This document shows, piece after piece, positions 7,957 to 14,823 of a stretch of 18,321 bases of DNA; position 1 is the first letter of the stretch, and each line of letters begins with the position of its first letter. The notes under the pieces were generated by a model, which saw only the letters and a program-made list of their open reading frames with translations, did no database searches and was not told where the DNA came from. The position numbers and the translations under genes are program-made. This DNA comes from Candidatus Atribacter alterifermentans (lineage in GTDB: Bacteria > Atribacterota > Atribacteria > Atribacterales > Atribacteraceae). The stretch lies in assembly GCA_012517635.1 (NCBI GenBank), contig JAAYUP010000328.1, positions 1 to 18,321 on the forward strand. Direction: 5' to 3'.

Positions 7957-7985
7957 ATATTTATCAAAACAATAGGAGGGAAAAA

Positions 7986-9290
7986 ATGAAAAAGTTTTTT
8001 TGGTTTTTTTTACTAAGTGTTATTGTTTGTCTTTCGCTCGGAACAAGCCTACTCTTTGCTGCTGAACCCGATTTTAGTAAAGTCCCATCCGCACCTAAAC
8101 CTGAAAAACTCACGGTTGTTCTTTATGAACCAGTGGAGCAAAAAGCTGCCATTGAAGTAAGCAAATTATTTGAAGAAAAATTCGGAATCAAAGTTGAGGT
8201 CAACGCCATCCCCTGGTCCAACCTTCATGAAAAAATCATCGCCGATTTAACAGCACGAACCGGAACCTATGATATTATCTTTATCCCCGGCTTATGGTCA
8301 CTTGAGTTTATTTATGCTGACTACATTGAACCACTGAACCAATTTTGGGATAACCCCAACTTACCGAAGTTTGATATCGAAGATTATCCTGCCAGTGTTG
8401 TGAATTTGGTTTCCCAGGATGGAAAAATATATTGGATCCCCCATCATGGTACAACTCAAATCCTTTTCTATCGAAAGGATTTATTCGAAGCTGAAGGGCT
8501 GAAACCGCCTGAAACCTATGACGAATTATTTGAAATCGCTGAAGTATTCACCAATAATCCCAAATATCCTGATATCTGGGGTTTTGGAACCACTCCAAAA
8601 CAAGGTGAGTACGCTTCCAGTACCTGGAGCACCTGGCTCTGGTCATGGGGAGGCGATTATTTTGATGAGGATTGGAATCCCATTTTTAACGATGAAAAGG
8701 GAGTGGCATCATTGGAAGCATACGTTGATGCCGTGAAACGGTTCTCTCCTCCTGACTCACCTAATTGGGGAAACGAAGAAGCCGGAGCAGCCTTCCAACA
8801 AGGAAGATTAGCAATGCTTCAGATGTGGCCCTATCTTGGCGCTGCCATGGAAGACCCGAGTCAATCTAAGGTGGTGGGGAAGGTTGGTTATGCCCCTCTC
8901 CCGAAAAAAGAACTTCGATTTCCAAGATTAGGATCCTGGGGTGGAACAATTTCCAAGTTTTCCAAAAACAAAGAATGGGCTTACATGTGGTTGGCTTTTT
9001 ACAATAGCAAAGAAAACACCGATAATATTTTGGTTCCCTCTGGTGTCGCGGTTTGTCGTTTGTCGACGGTAGAAGATTTGAAAAACAAAATTCCTTGGCA
9101 GGAAGCGGTCAATTTAAGTTTCGAACACACCAAAGAAAGACCTGGTATACCAGAAATTACTCCAATTATTGATGTTTGGGGTCTGGCTATTTCCAAGGTA
9201 GTTACTGGACAAGCAGACGCAAAGTCGGCTCTGGATGAGGCAGCTGTGCAAGTTCGTAAAATTTTAGAAGACGGTGGGTATTACGACTAA
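7986..9290 (+). CDS. Extracellular solute-binding protein of a CUT1 ABC transporter (SBP family 1)
   Basis: A 434-residue binding protein of the SBP_bac_1 (maltose-binding-like) type. A signal peptide covers about residues 1-26 (MKK start, long hydrophobic core, LLFAA before the mature EPDF end) and lacks a lipobox, so the protein should be free in the periplasm. The mature part shows the family plan: a first beta strand KLTVVLYEP, KLFEEKFGIKVEVNAIPW, a YDIIFIPGLW strand, YWIPHHGTTQILFYRKDLFEAEGLKPPETYDELFEIA (the conserved lobe crossing) and a Trp-rich pocket region (TWSTWLWSWGGDYF). GGAGGG (7975-7980) lies 5 nt before the ATG. It leads an operon with two permeases and a UroD-family gene. 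The many aromatic residues fit an oligosaccharide or glycoside ligand, but the substrate is not determined. Confidence 0.93.
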   Translation: MKKFFWFFLLSVIVCLSLGTSLLFAAEPDFSKVPSAPKPEKLTVVLYEPVEQKAAIEVSKLFEEKFGIKVEVNAIPWSNLHEKIIADLTARTGTYDIIFIPGLWSLEFIYADYIEPLNQFWDNPNLPKFDIEDYPASVVNLVSQDGKIYWIPHHGTTQILFYRKDLFEAEGLKPPETYDELFEIAEVFTNNPKYPDIWGFGTTPKQGEYASSTWSTWLWSWGGDYFDEDWNPIFNDEKGVASLEAYVDAVKRFSPPDSPNWGNEEAGAAFQQGRLAMLQMWPYLGAAMEDPSQSKVVGKVGYAPLPKKELRFPRLGSWGGTISKFSKNKEWAYMWLAFYNSKENTDNILVPSGVAVCRLSTVEDLKNKIPWQEAVNLSFEHTKERPGIPEITPIIDVWGLAISKVVTGQADAKSALDEAAVQVRKILEDGGYYD

Positions 9291-9303
9291 AAACGGTCAT
9301 TTT

Positions 9304-9338
9304 CGAGATGGAGTTTCAAATACTCCATCTCGTTTTTT
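9304..9338 (+). terminator. Rho-independent terminator-like hairpin between binding protein and permeases
   Basis: A perfect 11-bp stem CGAGATGGAGT / ACTCCATCTCG (9304-9314, 9322-9332) with a 7-nt loop is followed directly by TTTTTTATTTT. It stands 13 nt after the stop of the binding-protein gene. It has all the marks of an intrinsic terminator, yet the permease genes follow in the same direction without a clear promoter, so partial read-through is likely. Confidence 0.85.
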
Positions 9339-9396
9339 ATTTTATCGATGATCTGAATCAAATGAAACCTGATGCGCAGAAAGGACATATTCAACA

Positions 9397-10341
9397 ATGC
9401 GGTTTAATACGTATAAACCTGTCCTATCTCAGATAAAAAAGAATAAAAATGGTAGCTTTCAATATAGTGAAAAAATAACTCCTTTCTTGATGTTAACGCC
9501 GGTTTTAGCTGGATTGGCAATACTTGTGTATTTTCCCTTATGCAGCACAATAACCCTTTCCTTCCTGCGGTACTTTTGGAATAAGCCCCAACAACCCATC
9601 CGCTGGGTTGGTCTGAAAAATTATATTGATATCTTTACTGATTCTTTATTTTGGCAATCTTTTAACAATACCATTGTTTTTATGGTGGTTTCTACCAGCT
9701 TAACCATATTATTTGGGTTAGGAATCGCCGTTCTCATGAGTCGAGATTTTCCTGGTAAAAGCATTTTTATATCGCTCATCTTACTTCCCATGATGATTTC
9801 CCCAGTTGCTGCCGCACTATCTTGGAAATTTTTGTTTGATGGTGAGTGGGGGGCAGTAAACTACTTTATTGGTTTACTTGGTATTCCCAAACAAGCGTGG
9901 CTCGCTGATCCCCGACTCGCTCTTCCAGCTATTATTGTAACCGATATTTGGTTGTACACTCCTTTTGTTTTTTTGGTAATGTATACCAGTTTGCAAGCTC
10001 TTCCTCAGGAGCCTATTGAAGCAGCTCGAATTGATGGAGGATCAGGATGGCAAATATTCTCTAAAGTCATTCTGCCACTTCTGGCACCAAATTTTCTTCT
10101 CATCCTGGTTATCCGTCTTATGGACACGTTCCGAGTATTTGATTTTATCTATGTCATGACCAGCGGGGGACCGGGCGGTCGAACTGAAACTATTGGCTTT
10201 TTGAGTTATGAGCGGACATTTCGCCATTTCAACATGGGGCAAGGTTCGGTTATCGCTATTTTTCTTCTGTTGGTCGTGCTTTCCTTATCATGGTATTTCA
10301 TCAAAACCCTCCAGTTACAATTACAAGAACAAGCAAAGTAA
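9397..10341 (+). CDS. CUT1 ABC transporter permease, MalF-like
   Basis: A 314-residue inner-membrane permease (BPD_transp_1, MalF/UgpA type) with about six membrane helices; the first follows a 27-residue hydrophilic N-terminus. The EAA loop that docks on the ATPase is clear: EAARIDGGSGWQIFSKVILP beginning at Glu208. The C-terminal stretch VMTSGGPGGRTETIGF is also typical of MalF-type subunits. It pairs with the next gene product to form the channel for the solute delivered by the upstream binding protein. The ATG at 9397 has only AAGGA (9381-9385), 11 nt away, suggesting modest translation. No promoter is obvious between it and the terminator-like hairpin upstream. Confidence 0.92.
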   Translation: MRFNTYKPVLSQIKKNKNGSFQYSEKITPFLMLTPVLAGLAILVYFPLCSTITLSFLRYFWNKPQQPIRWVGLKNYIDIFTDSLFWQSFNNTIVFMVVSTSLTILFGLGIAVLMSRDFPGKSIFISLILLPMMISPVAAALSWKFLFDGEWGAVNYFIGLLGIPKQAWLADPRLALPAIIVTDIWLYTPFVFLVMYTSLQALPQEPIEAARIDGGSGWQIFSKVILPLLAPNFLLILVIRLMDTFRVFDFIYVMTSGGPGGRTETIGFLSYERTFRHFNMGQGSVIAIFLLLVVLSLSWYFIKTLQLQLQEQAK

Positions 10342-10396
10342 ATACCGTAAAAAAGAGCTATTTTTATAATTTCAAAAATGAAAGGAAATCAATTCA

Positions 10397-11236
10397 ATGA
10401 AACATCCAGTTACCTATAAAAAAGTTCTTTTCTGGATGGTTTTTTATTTCCTCTTGATATGCATCATTTTTTTCTTCATTTTTCCGATCTTTTGGATCGC
10501 ATCAACTTCTCTCAAACAAAGGGTTGATGTATATACTGAAAAACCGGTTCTTCTCTTTCATGTTACTTGGGAAAACTATCAACGTATTTTTCAGCTCCAA
10601 GATTTCAGTCGTTATCTTCTGAATAGTTTCATTGTTGCCGGTAGCGTCACGCTCATTATCATGTACTTCGGCGCACTCGCCGCCTATGCTCTCACCCGCT
10701 GGCGCTTTGCTGGCTATAATTGGATATCGTTAGCAATCATCTCAGCTCGAATGTTTCCGCCTATTGCTCTCCTTCCTTCCTTCTTTTTATTCGCCTCCCG
10801 TTTGGGTTTGGTCGACACTCGTCAGGTTTTGGTATTTGCTCATGCTACCTATGGATTACCCTTTATTGTTTTTATGCTGGCTGGCTTTTTCCGCCAAATT
10901 CCCAGAGATCTCGACGATGCCGCTTTGATTGATGGTTGCAGCCGTTGGCAACTCTTCAATCGAATTATGCTGCCCAGCGTAGCCCCTGGTTTGGCAGCAG
11001 CGGCGATTCTCTCTTTTGTTTGGTCCTGGAACGAATTTCTCTTTGCCCTCGTTCTCACTCGAGCTTCCACCAAAACCTTACCGGTGGTGATTTCAGAATT
11101 CATTGGGTTTGTTCAAGTCGACTGGCAAGGTTTAACTGCAATGGCTACCATTTTAATGATTCCATCCATTATCATTACTTTTGTTACCCAAAGATACCTG
11201 GTTCGGGGATTAACCGCCGGAGCGGTAAAATATTAG
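10397..11236 (+). CDS. CUT1 ABC transporter permease, MalG-like
   Basis: A 279-residue inner-membrane permease (BPD_transp_1, MalG/UgpE type) with six predicted helices. The N-terminal helix, the IFPIFWIASTSLK segment and the YALTRWRFAG loop are typical of MalG-type subunits. The EAA loop reads DDAALIDGCSRWQLFNRIMLP, starting near Asp173, with Asp replacing the first Glu, a common variant in MalG-type subunits. The C-terminus (RYLVRGLTAGAVKY) matches the conserved MalG-type end. An AAAGGA site (10381-10386) precedes the ATG by 10 nt. The 55-nt gap from the MalF-like gene and the 22-nt gap to the UroD-family gene indicate one transcript. Confidence 0.93.
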   Translation: MKHPVTYKKVLFWMVFYFLLICIIFFFIFPIFWIASTSLKQRVDVYTEKPVLLFHVTWENYQRIFQLQDFSRYLLNSFIVAGSVTLIIMYFGALAAYALTRWRFAGYNWISLAIISARMFPPIALLPSFFLFASRLGLVDTRQVLVFAHATYGLPFIVFMLAGFFRQIPRDLDDAALIDGCSRWQLFNRIMLPSVAPGLAAAAILSFVWSWNEFLFALVLTRASTKTLPVVISEFIGFVQVDWQGLTAMATILMIPSIIITFVTQRYLVRGLTAGAVKY

Positions 11237-11258
11237 CTAACCAAGGAGGATATGGATA

Positions 11259-12407
11259 ATGAAACAAGACTTATGGGAAACTATAAAAAAATATTATCTT
11301 CACTGGTGGAACAACGATTTTCTTGACCGAATTCCTCTTTGGGTATCAGCCCCCAAGAACGATCCTCGATCACAAGAAGCTCTCTTTGGAAAATATTTAT
11401 GGATCCATGAAAAAGAAAAATTTGATACCGAGAAGATCATTAAAAATGCCAGGGAGATCCTCCGAGCCACTTTTTACGGAGGTTTAGCCTTTCCCTGTTA
11501 TTTCCCCAACTTTGGAACCGATGTCTTTTCTGCCTATCTTGGGGCAGAAATGGAATTTTCCGAATTCTTTCCTCCAGTTGCTACCGGACCATCATTTATC
11601 AAAGAAGATGTTATTTCAGTTTCCTGGGCAAAGTGGGGGAACCCAGTTTTAACCGATTACTCTGATCTATCCCAACTGCGGATTAATGAAAATAATCCTT
11701 ACTGGCAAAAAACCTGCGAATTTGTTCGCTACGCTGCCCAGCTTTCTCAAGGAGAATTCTTAGTTGGAGCAACCGACATCCACCCTAGCATGGATTCACT
11801 GGCAGTGCTGCGTGGGAGCCCTCAAAATCTATGCCTCGACTTAGTAGAAAATCCCCAAGGAGTTAAAAAAGCAATGGAACTCCTTTGGAAAGTCTGGGTT
11901 CAAGTCTATGAAGAAACGTATTATAACTTGATCAAAGATCAGCAAGAGGGAACAACGGCTTGGATCAATCTCTGGGCACCTGGGAAATTTTACCCGGTAG
12001 AAAATGACCTCTCTCTGATGATTTCGACCGATATGTATCGGGAATTCTTTCTGGAAGAACTGGTCAACGAAATTAATTATTTAGACTACTCGATCTATCA
12101 TTTAGATGGAAAAGATGCCCTCCACCACCTAGACATGATTTTAGATATTCCTAAACTGAATGCTATTCAATGGGTTGCTGGTGCGAGTGAAAGCGCAGCA
12201 GGCGTCGCTAAGTGGATCCCTCTCTATAAAAAAATTCAAGCCAAAGGAAAAGCTATCATTGTCTATTGTAATCCTGACGAGGTAACCCTGGTAATCGATT
12301 CGTTAAAACCTGAAGGCTTGCTGATTTCGGTTAATTGCGAGAGTGAAAAAGAAGCCCGCGAACTCCTCATTCATTATGGTTGGGAAGGTTTTTACTGGTG
12401 GGAGTAA
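11259..12407 (+). CDS. Uroporphyrinogen decarboxylase (URO-D) superfamily protein, function unknown
   Basis: A 382-residue protein that I place in the URO-D superfamily from its overall pattern: a central VGATDIHPSMDSLAVLRGSPQNLCLDLVENP block, a STDMYREFFLEELVNEINYLDYSIYHLDGKDALHHLDMILDIPKLNAIQW block, and a C-terminal barrel strand region. It is not a typical HemE: the N-terminal substrate-binding motif of true decarboxylases is not visible and no other haem gene is near. The superfamily also includes corrinoid methyltransferases (MtaA/MtbA) that bind zinc. Possible ligands here are His281 (YHLDG), Cys337 (VYCNPDE) and Cys360 (VNCES), but the classical His-x-Cys motif is absent. It is the last gene of the CUT1 operon with a strong AAGGAGGA site, so it probably acts on, or depends on, the imported solute. 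Unusually rich in Trp and Tyr. Confidence 0.8.
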   Translation: MKQDLWETIKKYYLHWWNNDFLDRIPLWVSAPKNDPRSQEALFGKYLWIHEKEKFDTEKIIKNAREILRATFYGGLAFPCYFPNFGTDVFSAYLGAEMEFSEFFPPVATGPSFIKEDVISVSWAKWGNPVLTDYSDLSQLRINENNPYWQKTCEFVRYAAQLSQGEFLVGATDIHPSMDSLAVLRGSPQNLCLDLVENPQGVKKAMELLWKVWVQVYEETYYNLIKDQQEGTTAWINLWAPGKFYPVENDLSLMISTDMYREFFLEELVNEINYLDYSIYHLDGKDALHHLDMILDIPKLNAIQWVAGASESAAGVAKWIPLYKKIQAKGKAIIVYCNPDEVTLVIDSLKPEGLLISVNCESEKEARELLIHYGWEGFYWWE

Positions 12408-12451
12408 ATAGCATTGCCTGTCGCTCCTCCAATTTTTACATTCTTTTGTGA

Positions 12452-12472
12452 GGGCTTGATTTATCATGCCCG
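12452..12472 (-). repeat. Dispersed hairpin repeat, copy 2 (inverted)
   Basis: The plus strand reads GGGCTTGATTTATCATGCCC followed by G, the exact reverse complement of the core at 3122-3142. It is preceded by GA rather than the GTAG expected from copy 1. Confidence 0.7.
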
Positions 12473-12488
12473 TAGGTTTTCAAGATAG

Positions 12489-12571
12489 GATAGACATCCA
12501 TGCTGTTTTGCAGCACCAAATGAGGATGAAAATACTCATTCAGAAATCAATCTCCCCCTTTAGAAAAGAGG
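12489..12571 (+). repeat. 80-bp dispersed repeat, copy 2
   Basis: It aligns with 7571-7650 along its whole length: 'agacatccatgctg', TGCTG-TTTTG-CAGCA, 'gaggatgaaaatac', 'tcattcagaaatcaat', 'ctccccctttagaaaag'. The distal part continues into 'agggtgaagggg', which is missing from copy 1. Confidence 0.7.
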
Positions 12572-12607
12572 GTGAAGGGGATTTGAGTTTTTTACTGTTC
12601 CGTTATT

Positions 12608-12766
12608 CAGACTGTGTCACAATTATTCTGTAAATTATTTACCCCCACTTATGCTCATATTTTACGGTAGTATTGGGAATATATAACCAAAAACTGAAAA
12701 TAAATGTACTGTGTCCTCCACTTTCAAGCTATTCTTGGTGTATGAAAGGGATTTTGACACAGTCTG
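12608..12766. mobile_element. Candidate MITE or IS remnant with 12-bp terminal inverted repeats
   Basis: CAGACTGTGTCA (12608-12619) and its exact complement TGACACAGTCTG (12755-12766) bound a 159-bp unit. The outer sequence, GACTGTGTCA followed by an ATT-rich stretch and CTGTAAA, resembles ends I recall for IS256/Mutator-type elements. The interior encodes no transposase, and no clear target-site duplication flanks it, so it would be an old non-autonomous derivative or an internally deleted copy. Confidence 0.45.
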
Positions 12767-12769
12767 ATA

Positions 12770-12958
12770 GCGAGGAGATCAACCGCTCTTTGGTTGGACG
12801 ACGTGGCAATCTCATTTACCCATTTTGTCGTTCTGAGGAGCGTATTGTGCGACGTGAGAATCTCATCGTTTCCAATTCCACAGTTCCACGATTCCCCAAT
12901 TCCACAATATGCAAGATGAGATCCTTACGGCTTCAAAAAACGAAGCCTTAGAATGACT
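12770..12958. repeat. Second cluster of three palindromic repeat units
   Basis: Unit 1 (12770-12813) is the inverted counterpart of 3534-3580: read on the minus strand it gives GATTGCCACGTCGTCCAACC and ends in CTCCTCGC. Unit 2 (12827-12867) is an inverted GATGAGATTCTCACGTCGC...CTCAGAACGAC unit. Unit 3 (12914-12958) is in plus orientation (GATGAGATCCTTACGGCTTC...GAATGAC), matching 3415-3459. It abuts the candidate mobile element. Confidence 0.65.
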
Positions 12959-13024
12959 GAGTAAAAAAACTCACTGGATTTATCAGATAGACGGAATTAT
13001 CACGCTTAAACATAAGCTAATTCA

Positions 13025-13498
13025 TCAAGATTCTAAACTACTTAAATATTGACAAAATTCGCCTAATTGCCTTTCACACTCTTTAAAAACTATCGAAATA
13101 TTTTCAATAAGATGTTTCATTCGTTCCGGTTTAAATTGATGTGCATAAACATTTCTTACCAGATGACGGAATGATCGATATTCATCTAACTTTTCTGATA
13201 GCTCATGAGTGATAACTGCTGGTCTTATCCCATTTAATTCGAATGTCATTTGTCTAAGGAGTTCTTGATGCCAACGGTTTCCGGAGAGCTTCATTCCATC
13301 AATATTTTCTGCAATGAATTCGAACAATCTTTCCAATCCATTATAAAAATCATGGAGGTTCAATGCCACGCTATCAATATACAAATCATCCGAAGTTTTT
13401 TGAGCCTTTTCCCAGCCAAGTTGTATTCTCTCTGTAATTCTTTTAATTTCCTCTAATTCGCACTGAATCCTGCTCGCCACAACCAAATATGAATTCAT
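13025..13498 (-). CDS. HEPN-domain ribonuclease toxin, HepT-like
   Basis: A 157-residue, largely helical protein of the HEPN superfamily. The catalytic RNase motif R-N-x3-H is present as RNVYAH at Arg115-His120, preceded by ERLFEFIAENIDG near 56-68, as in HepT-type four-helix toxins. Such toxins cut RNA and are held in check by the paired MNT nucleotidyltransferase. In the studied HepT proteins a Tyr two residues after the His (RX4HXY) is adenylylated; here that position is Phe122, so silencing may use another residue such as Tyr118 or rely on binding. Its ATG overlaps the MNT stop codon by the 4-nt ATGA arrangement, so translation is coupled. An AAGGAAGGTG site lies upstream inside the MNT gene. 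Family and role are well supported by the pair; the activity is not shown. Confidence 0.85.
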   Translation of the reverse strand: MNSYLVVASRIQCELEEIKRITERIQLGWEKAQKTSDDLYIDSVALNLHDFYNGLERLFEFIAENIDGMKLSGNRWHQELLRQMTFELNGIRPAVITHELSEKLDEYRSFRHLVRNVYAHQFKPERMKHLIENISIVFKECERQLGEFCQYLSSLES

Positions 13499-13881
13499 TT
13501 AATTTCTACACCTTCCTTTTGAATAACTTCTCGAAGTAAAGGTGAGCAATCATCAGGATTTATAAGGTCAATTTTAAAATGAGGATGAAAATCAATCATT
13601 GCTCCGTAAGCTCGTAAATAAATATCATCCGGTATTCCCCATACCACGAGGTCGATATCCGACCAATGATGAAATCGGGATCGATCAAGGAGAGATCCAA
13701 AGACTTGAACTTTTGTTGCTTGATAATTTTTATAAAGAACTTGGGCTGCTTTCCGTGCAACTCTCCAGGCTTCATCAAATCTCTTATTTAAATTCAGGTC
13801 TTGTTGAATTTTTCTTTGCCGATAACTATCTTTAAATTTCTTTAATTCTTCTTGGGTTAAATTCTTGGCAGTTTTTGTCAC
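13495..13881 (-). CDS. MNT-type minimal nucleotidyltransferase antitoxin (MntA-like)
   Basis: A 128-residue protein of the polymerase-beta-like nucleotidyltransferase fold. The hallmark Gly-Ser followed by Asp-x-Asp is clear: FGSLLDRSRFHHWSDIDLVVWG with Gly62-Ser63 and Asp75/Asp77 as metal ligands, and a likely third acid at Asp105 (KIDLIN). The first 45 residues are a basic helical extension (KKFKDSYRQRKIQQDLNLNKRFDEAW) not found in the shortest MNT proteins. Known MntA proteins neutralise HepT by transferring AMP to it. All catalytic acids are kept, so an active enzyme is expected. The start is GTG at 13881, with a GGGGA site 9 nt upstream. It is the first gene of a two-gene operon with the HEPN toxin. 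No convincing promoter was found. Confidence 0.85.
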   Translation of the reverse strand: MTKTAKNLTQEELKKFKDSYRQRKIQQDLNLNKRFDEAWRVARKAAQVLYKNYQATKVQVFGSLLDRSRFHHWSDIDLVVWGIPDDIYLRAYGAMIDFHPHFKIDLINPDDCSPLLREVIQKEGVEIK

Positions 13882-14074
13882 AAATAAATATCCCCACTAT
13901 AAAAATTTTTTAATAAAACAAAAACATTGTTTCCATAGCTGAAGACTTTTTCCACCTCCATTCTAATAAAACTAAAAGCTTTTTACCATACAACTCGCTG
14001 ATTAAAAAATCATCCTTTAAATCTATTCACTCATTGCACTTCTTTATTTTATAATATATTTTAAAAAGTTTGAC

Positions 14075-14100
14075 TTATCAATCCAAGGATGGATTGATAA
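14075..14100. repeat. Perfect 11-bp hairpin
   Basis: TTATCAATCCA (14075-14085), loop AGGA, TGGATTGATAA (14090-14100). No T-run follows on the plus strand; on the minus strand 'gtcaaacttttt' follows after a few bases. It might be a weak leftward terminator, but no leftward gene lies upstream of it. Confidence 0.5.
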
Positions 14101-14260
14101 AATGAAACACCCAAATTCCATTATCTTAAAATCCTTCCAGCTCACCTTTCACTGATCACTGTATTTATTGTATAGATTTTCATACCGCTTTTGCGGTACC
14201 AGATGAGGAAAAAAACCCAAGATTCAGCACGCCTTGGTAGGTCGATTCATTAAAAGAACA

Positions 14261-14284
14261 GGTGCAATAAATTACGCTCCCTAC
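14261..14284 (+). repeat. Dispersed hairpin repeat, copy 3 (diverged)
   Basis: GGTGCAATAAATTACGCTCC followed by CTAC keeps the length, the central ATAAAT, the pairing ends and the CCCTAC tail of copy 1, but its arms have changed. Matching change on both sides of the loop suggests a related hairpin family rather than chance. Confidence 0.5.
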
Positions 14285-14392
14285 GTTTTTAAAAGTATTT
14301 TAATGTTGTTTGCTTTAACAAGCTACTCTAATTCTCGCCATTGCGAGAAGGAATAACCTACGGCGTAGAAAATAAAAAGTTACAATACCAAT

Positions 14393-14421
14393 GCACGCTT
14401 GGAAAAACAATCCAAGCGTGC
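14393..14421. repeat. Perfect 11-bp GC-rich hairpin
   Basis: GCACGCTTGGA (14393-14403) and TCCAAGCGTGC (14411-14421) are exact complements around a 7-nt loop (AAAACAA type). It runs directly into a palindromic repeat unit beginning GCGACGTGAGAATCTCATCC. It has no downstream T-run, so it is not a standard terminator. Confidence 0.6.
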
Positions 14422-14511
14422 GACGTGAGAATCTCATCCTTTGAAGCATTTATGAAGAGAGAACCTCAAAAGATGAGGTCCTCACGCGGAAAAGTATCGC
14501 TCAGGATGACG
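14420..14511. repeat. Pair of facing palindromic repeat units
   Basis: GCGACGTGAGAATCTCATCC (14420-14439) is the inverted form of the GATGAGATTCTCACGTCGC unit, and 14471-14511 (GATGAGGTCCTCACGCGG...CTCAGGATGACG) is the direct form. The same pair of half-units occurs at 12848-12958. Between them is an unrelated 31-nt spacer. Confidence 0.6.
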
Positions 14512-14672
14512 TATTTATATAATTTTTTCTTGCAGAGTTGTGTCGTTTCCCCAATCATTTCTATTTTTTATTTTTTTCTACTTTATAGGCTTCCAGAAGA
14601 AAAAACAAGATACCAGTTAAACTCGGGTTTAGATTTAGTTTCAGGCTTACGGTTTTGACGATTCAATTTTCG

Positions 14673-14696
14673 AATAACTTAGGTGACAGGCACCAT
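14673..14696 (+). repeat. 24-bp direct repeat, copy 1 (core AGGTGACAGGCACC)
   Basis: A 24-bp sequence starting AATAACTT and ending GCACCAT is repeated without mismatch at 18263-18286, in the same orientation, 3,590 bp apart. The core GGTGACAGGCACC can pair GGTG with CACC. The two copies enclose the AT-rich pilin cluster and nothing else. Confidence 0.8.
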
Positions 14697-14823
14697 AACT
14701 TCTACTCCTACTCTTTTACGACTCGTATTTTACTCTTCATTATTTACGATTTTTACGAAAAAGGTTAATACTTTTTAAAAAATTGCCGATGTAAAATGTG
14801 TGGAGTAGTATTCAATTTAGAAT

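Larger units (their letters stand above)
7378..7985. other. Divergent control region between two ABC import operons
   Basis: This 608-bp gap has a leftward promoter (7511-7540), a rightward promoter (7928-7956), and, in the middle (7571-7713), two dispersed repeats. After the repeats, 7714-7900 holds a short decayed-looking stretch. The leftward transcript has a leader of roughly 127 nt with an unusual internal Shine-Dalgarno sequence. A 10-bp palindrome GATAGCTATC lies at 7450-7459. No gene is supported here. Confidence 0.65.
12408..13024. other. Repeat-rich gene-free gap
   Basis: This 617-bp gap between convergent units holds, in order: an inverted copy of the GGGC...GCCC hairpin repeat (12452-12472), the second copy of the 80-bp repeat (12489-12571), a 159-bp element with 12-bp terminal inverted repeats (12608-12766) and three palindromic units (12770-12958). 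The open frame across 12673-12951 is made of these repeats and is not a gene. No convincing terminator for the UroD-family operon is seen. Confidence 0.65.

Noticed and set aside
12673..12951. Plus-strand open frame of 92 codons
   Set aside because: It is built from the candidate mobile element and the palindromic repeat cluster; composition and content are not protein-like.
14341..14658. Plus-strand open frame of 105 codons
   Set aside because: It passes through two hairpins and repeat units, has no ribosome site, and its hydrophobic end is an AT-rich artefact.
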